This document shows positions 42,240 through 49,984 of a stretch of 64,000 nt of DNA, in pieces (position 1 is the stretch's first letter; each line of letters begins with the position of its first letter). Source of the stretch: CAIWHR01 sp963781285 (GTDB taxonomy: Bacteria > Pseudomonadota > Gammaproteobacteria > Burkholderiales > Casimicrobiaceae). The notes under the pieces are model-generated. The model did no database searches and had not been told where the DNA came from. It was given only the letters and a program-made list of their open reading frames with translations. Where the stretch lies: contig CAWAFI010000005.1 of the NCBI GenBank assembly GCA_963781285.1, forward strand, positions 186,001 to 250,000, written 5' to 3'. Both the position numbers and the translations under genes were made by a program.

Positions 42240-42241
42240 TC

Positions 42242-44035
42242 ATGGCCACCTATCAAACGCAGGGCTTCACGCTCGACAACAGCGGCAAGCGCATCGTCGT
42301 CGACCCGATCTGCCGGATCGAGGGTCACCTGCGCATCGAAGTCAACGTCGACAAGAGCAATGTCATCCGCAACGCGGTGTCCACGGGTACGATGTGGCGC
42401 GGTCTCGAAGTGATCCTCAAGGGCCGCGACCCGCGCGACGCGTGGGCGTTCACCGAGCGGATCTGCGGCGTGTGCACCGGCGTGCACGCACTGAGCTCGG
42501 TGCGCGCGGTCGAGGATGCGCTGCAGATCAAGATCCCGAAGAACGCGAACACGATCCGCAACCTGATGCACTCGACGCTCTACGCGCAGGACCACCTGGT
42601 CCACTTCTACCACCTGCACGCGCTCGACTGGGTCGACGTCGTGTCGGCGCTGAAGGCGGACCCGAAGAAGACCTCGGAGATCCAGCAGAGCATCTCGCCG
42701 TGGCCGAAATCGTCGCCGGCCTATTTCCGCGAAGTGCAGAACCGGCTGAAGAAATTCGTCGAGAGCGGCCAGCTCGGCATCTTCGCCAACGCGTACTGGG
42801 GCAACCCGGCGTACAAGCTGCCGCCGGAAGTGAACCTGCTCGCGACGACGCACTACCTCGAAGCGCTGGACTTCCAGAAGGACATCGTCAAGATCCAGAC
42901 CATATTCGGTGGCAAGAACCCGCACCCGAACTGGCTCGTCGGCGGCGTGCCGAGCCCGATCAACGTCGACGGCACCGGCGCGGTCGGCGCGGTCAACATC
43001 GCCTACCTCAACATGGTCGGCGACATCTGCAACCGCACGATCGAGTTCATCGACCAGGTCTATATCCCGGACTTGCTCGCGATAGCGGGCTTCTACAAGG
43101 ACTGGGCGCAGTGGGGTGGCGGGCTCTCCGGCAAGAACGTGCTCAGCTACGGCGAGTTTCCGGAGATTCCCAACGATTACTCGAACAAGAGTCTCGCGCT
43201 GCCCTCCGGCGTGATCCTGAACGGCGATCTGTCCAAGGTCTACGACGTCGATCTCAAGGATCCCGAGCAGGTGCAGGAGTGGGTCACGCACTCGTGGTAC
43301 AAGTACGCCGACGAAAACAAGGGGCTGCACCCGTTCGACGGCACGACCGATCCGAATTTCGTCCTCGGCAAGGATACAAAGGGCACGCGCACCAACATCG
43401 AGAATATCGACGAGAGTGCCAAGTACTCGTGGGTGAAGTCGCCGCGCTGGAAGGGCAACGCGGTGGAGGTCGGTCCACTCGCGCGTTATGTCGTCGCCTA
43501 TGCCCGCGGCAGGAAGGACATCAAGGAGCAGGTCGATGCGACGCTGAAGACGCTCGACGTGCCGATCACCGCGCTCTTTTCGACACTCGGCCGCACGGCG
43601 GCGCGGGGTCTCGAATGCCAGTGGGCGGCACACAAGATGAAGCAGTATTACGACGAGCTCGTCGCCAACGTCAAGGCAGGCGACCTCGCGACCGCGAATG
43701 TCGAGAAGTGGGAACCCTCTTCGTGGCCGGCCGAGGCCAAGGGTGCCGGACCGTGCGAGGCCCCGCGCGGCGCGCTCGGGCACTGGATCAAGATCAAGAA
43801 CACGAAGATCGATCTCTACCAGTGCGTGGTGCCGACGACGTGGAACGCGGGTCCGCGCGACGCGAAGGGCCAGATCGGCGCGTACGAGGCGGCGCTGCTC
43901 AACACGCCGATGGCGAAGCCCGAGCAACCGGTCGAGATCCTGCGCACGATCCACAGCTTCGACCCATGTCTTGCGTGTGCCACGCACGTGATGGGCCCTG
44001 AAGGCGAAGAGCTGGTGTCGGTCAAGGTGCGCTGA
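42242..44035 (+). CDS. hoxG: [NiFe] hydrogenase large subunit
   Basis: Carries the Ni-Fe(CN)2CO active site. 597 residues. The N-terminal Cys pair is RICGVC (Cys75, Cys78) and the C-terminal pair is DPCLACATHVMG. The tail after His in this motif is the extension removed by HoxM once nickel is inserted. Group 1 features (DPICRIEGHLRIEV near the N-terminus and GRTAARGLECQ) are present. It starts two bases after the hoxK stop. With HoxK it oxidises H2 on the periplasmic face of the membrane. Confidence 0.97.
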   Translation: MATYQTQGFTLDNSGKRIVVDPICRIEGHLRIEVNVDKSNVIRNAVSTGTMWRGLEVILKGRDPRDAWAFTERICGVCTGVHALSSVRAVEDALQIKIPKNANTIRNLMHSTLYAQDHLVHFYHLHALDWVDVVSALKADPKKTSEIQQSISPWPKSSPAYFREVQNRLKKFVESGQLGIFANAYWGNPAYKLPPEVNLLATTHYLEALDFQKDIVKIQTIFGGKNPHPNWLVGGVPSPINVDGTGAVGAVNIAYLNMVGDICNRTIEFIDQVYIPDLLAIAGFYKDWAQWGGGLSGKNVLSYGEFPEIPNDYSNKSLALPSGVILNGDLSKVYDVDLKDPEQVQEWVTHSWYKYADENKGLHPFDGTTDPNFVLGKDTKGTRTNIENIDESAKYSWVKSPRWKGNAVEVGPLARYVVAYARGRKDIKEQVDATLKTLDVPITALFSTLGRTAARGLECQWAAHKMKQYYDELVANVKAGDLATANVEKWEPSSWPAEAKGAGPCEAPRGALGHWIKIKNTKIDLYQCVVPTTWNAGPRDAKGQIGAYEAALLNTPMAKPEQPVEILRTIHSFDPCLACATHVMGPEGEELVSVKVR

Positions 44036-44054
44036 GCACTTCGAGGAGGTCCAC

Positions 44055-44759
44055 ATGCGAGTCGAAGCTGTATCCGGCCGGGTCGTAAGCGGTCCCTTCG
44101 AGCCGGTGTATGTCTACGAGGCGCCGGTCCGGCTGTGGCACTGGGTGACGATGCTCGCCATCTTCGTCCTCGCCGTGACCGGCTACCTGATCGGCAGTCC
44201 ACTGCCGGCCATCGGTGGGGAAGCGTACGACAGCTTCTACTTCGGCTGGATCCGGATGATCCATGAGAGTGCGGGGATGATCCTCGCGGTCGCATTTCTC
44301 GTCCGGATCTATTGGGCGCTCATCGGCAACCACCATGCGCGCAGCATCTTCTATGTGCCGTTCTGGAGCGGGGCATGGTGGCGCGGCTTCTGGAGCCAGG
44401 TGGCGTACTACCTGTTCCTGAAGAAGGAGTCGGACCTGTGGGTCGGGCACAATCCGGTCGCGCAGGCGGCGATGTTCTTCATGTTCACGTTGGGCACGCT
44501 GTTCCTGATCGTCACCGGGCTCGCGCTCTTTGCCGAGCAGTGGGGATGGGGGACGTCGTGGATGAACTGGTTCGGCTGGGTCTTCGTAGTCTTCGACGAC
44601 CCGCAGATGGTGCGCACGCTGCACCATCTGGCCATGTGGTACCTGCTGCTGTTTGCGTTCATCCACATGTACATGGTGTTCCGCGAGGACATCATGAGCG
44701 GCGAATCGATCATCAGCACGATGGTCAACGGCATCCGCATGTGGAAGCGCGAGCCATAG
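44055..44759 (+). CDS. hoxZ: Hydrogenase-associated b-type cytochrome
   Basis: 234 residues, four membrane helices, passing electrons from HoxK to the quinone pool. The family signature is VYEAPVRLWHWVTMLAIFVLAVTGYLIG with the first heme His. Further helices are MIHESAGMILAVAFLVRIYWALIGNHHAR, FFMFTLGTLFLIVTGLALFAEQWGWG and LHHLAMWYLLLFAFIHMYMVFREDI, which carry the remaining His ligands. GAGGAGGTCC precedes the ATG. It follows hoxG by 19 bases, as in Cupriavidus. Confidence 0.95.
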   Translation: MRVEAVSGRVVSGPFEPVYVYEAPVRLWHWVTMLAIFVLAVTGYLIGSPLPAIGGEAYDSFYFGWIRMIHESAGMILAVAFLVRIYWALIGNHHARSIFYVPFWSGAWWRGFWSQVAYYLFLKKESDLWVGHNPVAQAAMFFMFTLGTLFLIVTGLALFAEQWGWGTSWMNWFGWVFVVFDDPQMVRTLHHLAMWYLLLFAFIHMYMVFREDIMSGESIISTMVNGIRMWKREP

Positions 44760-44816
44760 GCGTGAATCGACGATGAGGGGAGTCCGGGCCGGGTGCGGGG
44801 CGCCGGTCCGGCAGCG

Positions 44817-45161
44817 ATGCTGGCAAGGAACGAAAGCACTCGCTGGAAGGGCGCCGGCCGGCAACGGCCGGCGCGCCTCGCCTTGTCATCGCGCAAGCCG
44901 CCGCACCCGGGCGAGTTCCTGAACACGCGGTATCTGAAGCCGCTCTCGATCAGCCAGACCGAGCTCGCTCATGCGCTCGGCATTTCCCGCCGCCGCGTCA
45001 ACGAGCTCGTGAATGGCCGCCGCGCCATCACGCCGGATACCGCCGTGCGGCTCGCGATGTACTTCGACAACGACGCGGCGTTCTGGATGCACCTGCAGGT
45101 GGCGTGGGACATGCACGCTGCGGTCAGAGACGTTGTCGCGCCGCGGGCGCGCAAGCGCTGA
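44817..45161 (+). CDS. higA: HigA-family XRE antitoxin-like protein, orphan inside the hox operon
   Basis: The conserved core begins SSRKPPHPGEFLNTRYLKPLSISQTELAHALGISRRRVNELVNGRRAITPDTAVRLAMYF, the HigA/VapI helix-turn-helix pattern, and ends with FWMHLQVAWDMHAAV. From ATG 44817 it has 114 residues; a GTG at 44793 is an alternative, and no ribosome binding site decides. No HigB toxin gene is beside it, in either direction or strand. It separates hoxZ from hoxM, which are adjacent in related operons. It may act as a stand-alone regulator or be a relic of an inserted toxin-antitoxin pair. Confidence 0.75.
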   Translation: MLARNESTRWKGAGRQRPARLALSSRKPPHPGEFLNTRYLKPLSISQTELAHALGISRRRVNELVNGRRAITPDTAVRLAMYFDNDAAFWMHLQVAWDMHAAVRDVVAPRARKR

Positions 45162-45244
45162 GGGCGGCAACGGCAACTGTCCCCCCACGGGGTTGTGGCG
45201 CTGCCCGCGCTGCGCTTGACCTAACGCAATACGCCCGCCACTGG

Positions 45245-45281
45245 CGGCGGTAGGCTTGCTCCTGTTACCACCTCCGTAACA
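45245..45281 (+). promoter_or_regulatory. Candidate sigma-54 promoter with overlapping inverted repeat
   Basis: CGGCGGTAGGCTTGCT at 45245-45260 has the GG-N10-GC spacing and a good TTGCT -12 box, but only a weak -24. Just downstream, TGTTAC (45263-45268) and GTAACA (45276-45281) form a perfect 6-base inverted repeat around the likely start of transcription, ten bases before hoxM. HoxA-sigma-54 control is known for Cupriavidus hox; no hoxA is present in this window. Confidence 0.35.
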
Positions 45282-45290
45282 AGAGGAGCG

Positions 45291-45923
45291 ATGGCAGGAC
45301 GTGTCGATGCGCTGGTGCTGGGAATCGGCAACGTATTGTGGGCCGACGAAGGCTTCGGCGTGCGCGCGGTCGAGGCGCTGCACGCGGCCTATGCGTTTCC
45401 GTCCGGCGTTGCATTGATGGATGGCGGCACGCTGGGGCTCAACCTGTACGAGCCGGTGGCCTCAGCGCGCCGCGTGCTCGTGTTCGACGCGATCGATTTC
45501 GGCCTTCCGCCCGGGACGCTCAGGGTGCTGCGCGATGCCGAGGTGCCCGCGTGGGGCCGCACGAAACTCTCGCCGCACCAGACCGGTTTCAACGACGTTC
45601 TCGCGCTCGCGCAACTGAACGGCCGCACGCCGGAAGCGATCGTGGCGATCGGCGTGCAACCGCAGGAACTCTCGGACTTCGGCGGAAGCCTGAGCGAACG
45701 CGTGCGAAACCGCCTTCCCGAGGCCATGGTGCTCGCCGTGCGGGAGCTGGCGGCATGGGGCTTCGGCGCCACGCCGCGGCGCGCTGGGGGCCGATTCGAA
45801 CCGCTCAATGCACCAGCGCTCGCGCTTGCCGAATACGAGTCCGACCGCCCCTCGGCCACGGCGGCCTGCCGCGTCGGCGACCCGCGCCTGCTCGCCGGCC
45901 TCATCGCGCGCGGCGAGGATTGA
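45291..45923 (+). CDS. hoxM: Hydrogenase maturation endopeptidase
   Basis: 210 residues. It removes the C-terminal tail of HoxG after nickel insertion. The family motifs are GIGNVLWADEGFGVRAVEAL (metal-sensing Glu/Asp), DGGTLGLNLYEPVASARRVLVFDAIDFG and the KLSPHQTGFNDVLALA motif with the conserved His. The last 50 residues are an extra tail without known motifs. AAGAGGAG precedes the ATG. hoxL starts two bases after its stop. Confidence 0.93.
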   Translation: MAGRVDALVLGIGNVLWADEGFGVRAVEALHAAYAFPSGVALMDGGTLGLNLYEPVASARRVLVFDAIDFGLPPGTLRVLRDAEVPAWGRTKLSPHQTGFNDVLALAQLNGRTPEAIVAIGVQPQELSDFGGSLSERVRNRLPEAMVLAVRELAAWGFGATPRRAGGRFEPLNAPALALAEYESDRPSATAACRVGDPRLLAGLIARGED

Positions 45924-45925
45924 CA

Positions 45926-46228
45926 ATGTGCATCGGCATACCCATGCAGGTCGTAGAAACTGCCGATGAGGGAACGATTTGCGAAGGCCGCGGACGGCGG
46001 GAGCGAATCGATGTCGCGCTCGTCGGCGAGCAGCGCGTCGGCGCGTGGATCCTCGCGTACCAGGGCTCCGCGGTGCGCGTGTTGACGCCGGCGGAAGCCG
46101 CGCAGACTGGCGCCGCACTCGACGCGCTCGAAGCCGTGTTGGCGGGCGAGGGCGACATCGACGCGTACTTTGCCGATATCGTCGCCCGCGAACCACAACT
46201 GCCTGCGCATCTCCGGAAGGGATCATGA
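45926..46228 (+). CDS. hoxL: HypC-family hydrogenase chaperone HoxL
   Basis: 100 residues, starting with the invariant MCIGIPMQVVE; the N-terminal Cys holds the Fe(CN)2CO group during transfer to HoxG. An OB-fold-like core (ERIDVALVGEQRVGAWILAYQGSAVRVLTP) is followed by a helical tail. It is a second HypC homologue besides the one at 53403, as in operons of O2-tolerant MBH, where HoxL is dedicated to the large subunit. It overlaps hoxO by ATGA. Confidence 0.93.
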   Translation: MCIGIPMQVVETADEGTICEGRGRRERIDVALVGEQRVGAWILAYQGSAVRVLTPAEAAQTGAALDALEAVLAGEGDIDAYFADIVAREPQLPAHLRKGS

Positions 46229-46698
46229 CGATTCCGATGCCGGTCGCCGCGGGCGCCGATGCGCGCTCGTTTCCGTTGATCGCGCAGCTCTTCACCAAGC
46301 ACGGCTGCACCGACGTCACCGCCGCGAATTTCGGCGCCTTCACCGGACTCGCCGGCCACGTGCTTCTGCTGTTCACCGAGGATCCGGTGCGCTTCCGCGA
46401 AACGCTCGATCTCGCGGTGATCGTACCGGAAATCGCGAAGACGTTCCGCGGCCGCTTCGCGGTCGGCGTGCTGCTCCCGGAGGCGGCGCGCGAAATCCAG
46501 CCGCGGTACGGCTTCCGGCGCTGGCCGGCGTTCGTGATGCTGAAGGACGGCCATTACGTCGGTGCCGTCGAAGGATTGCGCAACTGGGACGAGTACGTCG
46601 CCGAGGTTGCACGGCTGCTCGACGCGCCACCGACGCGCCCGCCGGCTGTGGGAATCGCGGTCAAGGGCGCCGGCGAATCCGGCGCGTGCGGCAACTGA
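46225..46698 (+). CDS. hoxO: Thioredoxin-like hydrogenase maturation factor HoxO/HyaE
   Basis: 157 residues of thioredoxin fold without the redox CXXC. AGHVLLLFTEDPVRFRETLDLAVIVPEIAKTFRGRFAVGVLLPEAAREIQPRYGFRRWPAFVMLKDG is the HyaE/HupG pattern. It assists small-subunit maturation, probably binding the HoxK Tat signal or its clusters. The ATG overlaps the hoxL stop. The final GESGACGN tail has one Cys. Confidence 0.9.
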   Translation: MTIPMPVAAGADARSFPLIAQLFTKHGCTDVTAANFGAFTGLAGHVLLLFTEDPVRFRETLDLAVIVPEIAKTFRGRFAVGVLLPEAAREIQPRYGFRRWPAFVMLKDGHYVGAVEGLRNWDEYVAEVARLLDAPPTRPPAVGIAVKGAGESGACGN

Positions 46699-46723
46699 AC
46701 GAAGAAACTGAAGGGGTCTCGCC

Positions 46724-47593
46724 ATGTCGGATTTTCCGTTGCCGGTGCGCGTCGTAGGCGCCGGCTCGCAGCCCGCCGAGGACGCCGAGCTCTCGTATCT
46801 CGCGCTGCCGCACGAGATGAACACGTTCCGGATGCCGGTGGTGCCCGACCGGACCGACGCGAGCGCGCTGGCCGCCTCGCGGGACGTGCTGGCGGCGTTC
46901 CTGCACGCGCTGAATATCTGGGATCCGACGGCGCAGGCGCAGGGCCCGCAGCAGGACCTCGGGGACGTGCCGGCGGAGGTGCTGGCGATCACGAACCAGA
47001 TGCTGGGCGAAGGCGAAGTCAGCATCCGGATCGAAGGTGTTCCGGCGTTCCGCATCCAGGAGAGCGTGTTCACCGGCCTCTGGCGGGTCTGCGCGTTCGA
47101 CGGCAACGGCACGCAGACTGCGGACTGGCTCGAGGCCGCCGCGCTACCGCGGGTCGTCACCGAGACCGCGAGGGAGGGTGCGTTCTCGCGGATCCCGACC
47201 ATCGAGATGTCCGCGGGTGCGATGAATTCACCAGCGCTCCTGGCCGAGATCGACGCGCAGATGCGCGAGCGCCGGGGCGACGGGCCCGCGCATGTCGTCA
47301 ATCTGACGCTCTTTCCGATGACGCCAGACGATCACGATGTGCTCGATCGTGCGCTGCCGATCGGGCGTGTCGCGATGATCTCGCGTGGCTTCGGCAATTG
47401 CCGCATCACGTCGACCCTCGCGCGCGACGTATGGCGGGTCCAGTATTTCAACAGCATGAACACGCTCATCCTGAACACGATCGAAGTCGTCACCGTTCCC
47501 GAAGTGGCGCTTGCCGCGACCGAAGACCTGGAGGACAGCCGCGCGCGCCTCTGCGAACTCGTCGACTGGATGAGCGAGTCCTGCGTGGAGTGA
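46724..47593 (+). CDS. hoxQ: Hydrogenase expression/formation protein HoxQ/HyaF/HupH
   Basis: 289 residues. The family signature blocks are PHEMNTFRMPVVP and the QQDLGDVPAEVLAITNQMLGEGEVSIRI region. The C-terminal DVWRVQYFNSMNTLILNTIEVVTVPEVALAA block follows and is highly conserved. Required for maturation of the small subunit, with HoxO and HoxR. It follows hoxO by 25 bases; GAAGGGGTCTC precedes the ATG. The gene is intact. Confidence 0.93.
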   Translation: MSDFPLPVRVVGAGSQPAEDAELSYLALPHEMNTFRMPVVPDRTDASALAASRDVLAAFLHALNIWDPTAQAQGPQQDLGDVPAEVLAITNQMLGEGEVSIRIEGVPAFRIQESVFTGLWRVCAFDGNGTQTADWLEAAALPRVVTETAREGAFSRIPTIEMSAGAMNSPALLAEIDAQMRERRGDGPAHVVNLTLFPMTPDDHDVLDRALPIGRVAMISRGFGNCRITSTLARDVWRVQYFNSMNTLILNTIEVVTVPEVALAATEDLEDSRARLCELVDWMSESCVE

Positions 47594-47618
47594 TGGAACG
47601 AGGGACCCGGCCGCTGCG

Positions 47619-47840
47619 ATGATGACATACGAACCCTTTGGCGACGCCGGCAAGATCGCGCCCGACACGCGGATGGAATGCAGGATCTGCTGGTACATCT
47701 ACGACCCCGCGGAGGGCGACGTCGTCTGGCAGATCCCGCCCGGAACGCCGTTCGCGCAACTGCCGCCCCACTGGTCGTGCCCCAACTGCTCCGCGACGAA
47801 GGACCAGTTCCTGGTGCTCCCCGATGACAATGCAATGTAG
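47619..47840 (+). CDS. hoxR: Hydrogenase-operon rubredoxin HoxR/HupI
   Basis: 73 residues. Two metal-binding pairs, MECRICWYIYDPAEGD and HWSCPNCSATKDQF, bind a single Fe. In O2-tolerant hydrogenases HoxR supports formation or repair of the special proximal cluster at high oxygen. A second ATG follows the first (MM). The stop codon is the first part of the inverted-repeat element that runs into hoxT. Confidence 0.93.
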   Translation: MMTYEPFGDAGKIAPDTRMECRICWYIYDPAEGDVVWQIPPGTPFAQLPPHWSCPNCSATKDQFLVLPDDNAM

Positions 47841-48468
47841 GGTCAGACTCGACTTTCCCTCGGACCAAATGACCGAAGCAAGCGATCCGGCGAAAGTCGA
47901 GTCTGACCCCCACCTGCCCGATCCATCGACCCAACTCGTCACCGCGTTCCGGGCCGTGGCTTCGCGGATGGCCGGTCTGGGGATCGTCAATCCGGCGCTC
48001 GACGTCGAAGCGGTCTCGTTCGCGCCGTGGGAGGGCCATTGGCTCGGCGTGATGCTGACGCCGTGGTTCATGAACCTGATGCTATTGCCGCGCGATCCGG
48101 CCGCGTGGCGGTCGCTTCCGCCGGGGGCGAAGCGCAGCTATCGCTTCCCCGCTGGCGATTACGAATTCGTCGGCGCGCGCGACGAGGCGCTCGGCGAGTA
48201 TCTCGTCTGCTCGCTCTTCTCGCCGCTCTCCGAGTTCGAGGATCAGGCAACGGCGCGTCTTGTCGCCACGCTTGCGCGCGAGGCGTTGTTCGATCCGGCA
48301 AACGCGGAAGTGCCGGAGATGCCGGCAGCGAATCTATCCGCGGCCGCGAGGGGCGATGCGGAGCCCGGCCCTCTCGCGCGACTCCGGGGGAATCTCGACG
48401 CACCGCTATCGAAGCGCGATTTCCTGCGCGGCCGGATTCTTCGTGGCGACCATGACGATCGAGGGTGA
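47824..48468 (+). CDS. hoxT: Hydrogenase assembly chaperone HoxT/HupJ
   Basis: The conserved part runs from STQLVTAFRAVASRMAGLGIVNPALDVEAVSFAPWEGHWLGVMLTPWFMNLMLLP to the FADYEF-like and SEFEDQATARLVATLAREALFDP blocks, so HupJ/HoxT identity is firm. The start is not. ATG 47824 gives 214 residues but overlaps hoxR and reads through a palindromic element. ATG 47869 lies within the element's spacer. A C-terminal LSKRDFLRGRILRGD motif is present. It overlaps the following hoxV start. Confidence 0.85.
   Translation: MTMQCRVRLDFPSDQMTEASDPAKVESDPHLPDPSTQLVTAFRAVASRMAGLGIVNPALDVEAVSFAPWEGHWLGVMLTPWFMNLMLLPRDPAAWRSLPPGAKRSYRFPAGDYEFVGARDEALGEYLVCSLFSPLSEFEDQATARLVATLAREALFDPANAEVPEMPAANLSAAARGDAEPGPLARLRGNLDAPLSKRDFLRGRILRGDHDDRG
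47840..47909. repeat. 17-bp inverted-repeat element (REP/MITE-like) at the hoxR-hoxT junction
   Basis: GGGTCAGACTCGACTTT (47840-47856) is repeated inverted and perfectly at 47893-47909, with a 36-base spacer. The arms could form a very stable cruciform or RNA hairpin. It spans the end of hoxR and the apparent start of hoxT. It resembles mobile palindromic elements dispersed in proteobacterial genomes, but no second copy was noticed in this window. Confidence 0.75.
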
Positions 48469-49609
48469 GGTGACGGTGCGGCTCGACTGGGACGGACGAC
48501 GCGTACGCCGTGCGAGCGTGCATTCGACGCGACCGCTCGCCGCTTCGCGCGTGCTGTCGGGCCGCGCACCGGCAGCCGCTGCCGCGATGGTACCTTTGCT
48601 GTATTCGATTTGCAGCCGTGCGCAGGGCGCCGCCGCGGCCTGCGCGACGAAAGCTGCAGCGGGTTTGACCCCGACACCGCGGGCCCTTGCCGCACATGAA
48701 GTCGGTGTGGTGCTGGAAACGATCCAGGAATACCTGTGGCGGATGTTGATCGATTGGCCGGACGCAGTGGGACGTGACGGCCTGACCGCGCCCGTCGCCC
48801 TCGCGCGGCAGCGGGTCGCGGCGTTCGACGCTGCCGCCTCCGATGCGCGCGGTGACGCAGACGCGCCGCAGCGTGCGGCGCTCGCTCAGGACCTCGCGAA
48901 CGTCGCCGCACAGCACGTCTATGGCGAGGCGCCCGCGGCCTGGCTCGCGCGCCGTGATGTCGATGCGTTCGATGCCTGGGCACGCGGCTCACGCACGTTG
49001 CCGGCGGAACTCTTGGCCGAGTTGTTCCGTAGCACGCCGACGCTGGGCCGGAGCGATGTCGGGCTGATGCCCGCGCCGCGCCGCGAAGCGCTGGAGAGAT
49101 CGGTGCTGCCCGCGCTTTGCTCGACGCCGGAATTCGAACGCACCCCGAACTGGGAAGGCGCGCCGGTGGAAACTGGAGCTCTGGCACGCGTGCAGGCGCA
49201 TCCGCTGGTGGCGGCGCTGCGCGCGCGGTGGGGCAATGCGGTGCCAGTACGCATGGCGGCGCGCCTCGTCGAATTGGCGATGTTGCTCGGACGCTTGCAG
49301 GGCACCCGCGTGGATGACGGTGCCGTGCCGTGGATCGACGCGTTCGCGCCGCATCCGGGCGAAGGGGTCGCGGCCGTGCAGACCGCACGCGGCCTGCTGC
49401 TCCATCGCGCGACGATCGCGGATGATCGCATCGCCGGCTACCAGATCGTCGCCCCGACCGAATGGAATTTCCATCCGGACGGCGCGCTTACGCGTGGGCT
49501 CGAGGGGCTTCCGGCAACGGACGAGACAATGCTTTCGCGGCAGGCGCGGCTCGTCGTGCAGGCGCTCGATCCGTGTGTCGCATGCAAGGTCGAGGTCGCG
49601 CATGCATGA
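48452..49609 (+). CDS. hoxV: Hydrogenase maturation scaffold HoxV/HupK
   Basis: 385 residues, distantly related to the hydrogenase large subunit. The C-terminus DPCVACKVEVAHA keeps the CXXC of the active-site region, while the N-terminal pair is replaced (YSICSRAQ). LVELAMLLGRLQ and APTEWNFHPDGALTRGLEGL are conserved HupK blocks. It serves as a platform for assembling the Fe(CN)2CO unit before transfer through HoxL. The ATG 48452 lies inside the end of hoxT (17 bases of overlap). Confidence 0.88.
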   Translation: MTIEGEVTVRLDWDGRRVRRASVHSTRPLAASRVLSGRAPAAAAAMVPLLYSICSRAQGAAAACATKAAAGLTPTPRALAAHEVGVVLETIQEYLWRMLIDWPDAVGRDGLTAPVALARQRVAAFDAAASDARGDADAPQRAALAQDLANVAAQHVYGEAPAAWLARRDVDAFDAWARGSRTLPAELLAELFRSTPTLGRSDVGLMPAPRREALERSVLPALCSTPEFERTPNWEGAPVETGALARVQAHPLVAALRARWGNAVPVRMAARLVELAMLLGRLQGTRVDDGAVPWIDAFAPHPGEGVAAVQTARGLLLHRATIADDRIAGYQIVAPTEWNFHPDGALTRGLEGLPATDETMLSRQARLVVQALDPCVACKVEVAHA

Positions 49610-49943
49610 GATGGCGCTGGCCGAGAGCATGCTGCAGATCGTCGAGGACGCGGCGCGAAAGAATGGCGCCGTGCGCGTGGCGTCGGTCCGGCTCGAGTTG
49701 GGCGCCCTGTCGCATGTCGAAGCCGAGGCGCTGCGATTCTGTTTCGATGCGGTGACGCGAGGTGGGCCCGCCGCTGGGGCGCGGCTCGACATCGTTACCA
49801 CGCCCGGTCTGGCCTGGTGCATGCCCTGCGGCGCACGGGTGCCGCTTGCGGGGCTGGGGAACGCGTGCCCGCATTGCGGCAGCTATCAGCTCCAAGTCGT
49901 GCAGGGCGAGGATATGCGGGTGCGTGATATCGAGATCGCTTGA
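49602..49943 (+). CDS. hypA: Hydrogenase nickel incorporation protein HypA
   Basis: 113 residues. The N-terminus MHEMALAESMLQIVEDAAR holds the Ni-binding His2 (normally MHE). The zinc site consists of WCMPCG and ACPHCGSY. LELGALSHVEAEALRFCFDAV is the family core. It passes nickel to the large subunit with HypB. Its start overlaps the end of hoxV by 8 bases. Confidence 0.96.
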   Translation: MHEMALAESMLQIVEDAARKNGAVRVASVRLELGALSHVEAEALRFCFDAVTRGGPAAGARLDIVTTPGLAWCMPCGARVPLAGLGNACPHCGSYQLQVVQGEDMRVRDIEIA

Positions 49944-49984
49944 GGCCGGTCGCGGCACGACCGGCACAACGGAAGGAGATGGCA

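Noticed and set aside
42062..44056. 664-codon frame antisense to hoxG
   Set aside because: hoxG is unquestionable in the other direction; the antisense product has no motif.
44760..45290. A HigB toxin partner for the HigA-like protein
   Set aside because: No small RelE/HigB-like frame was found upstream or downstream on either strand.
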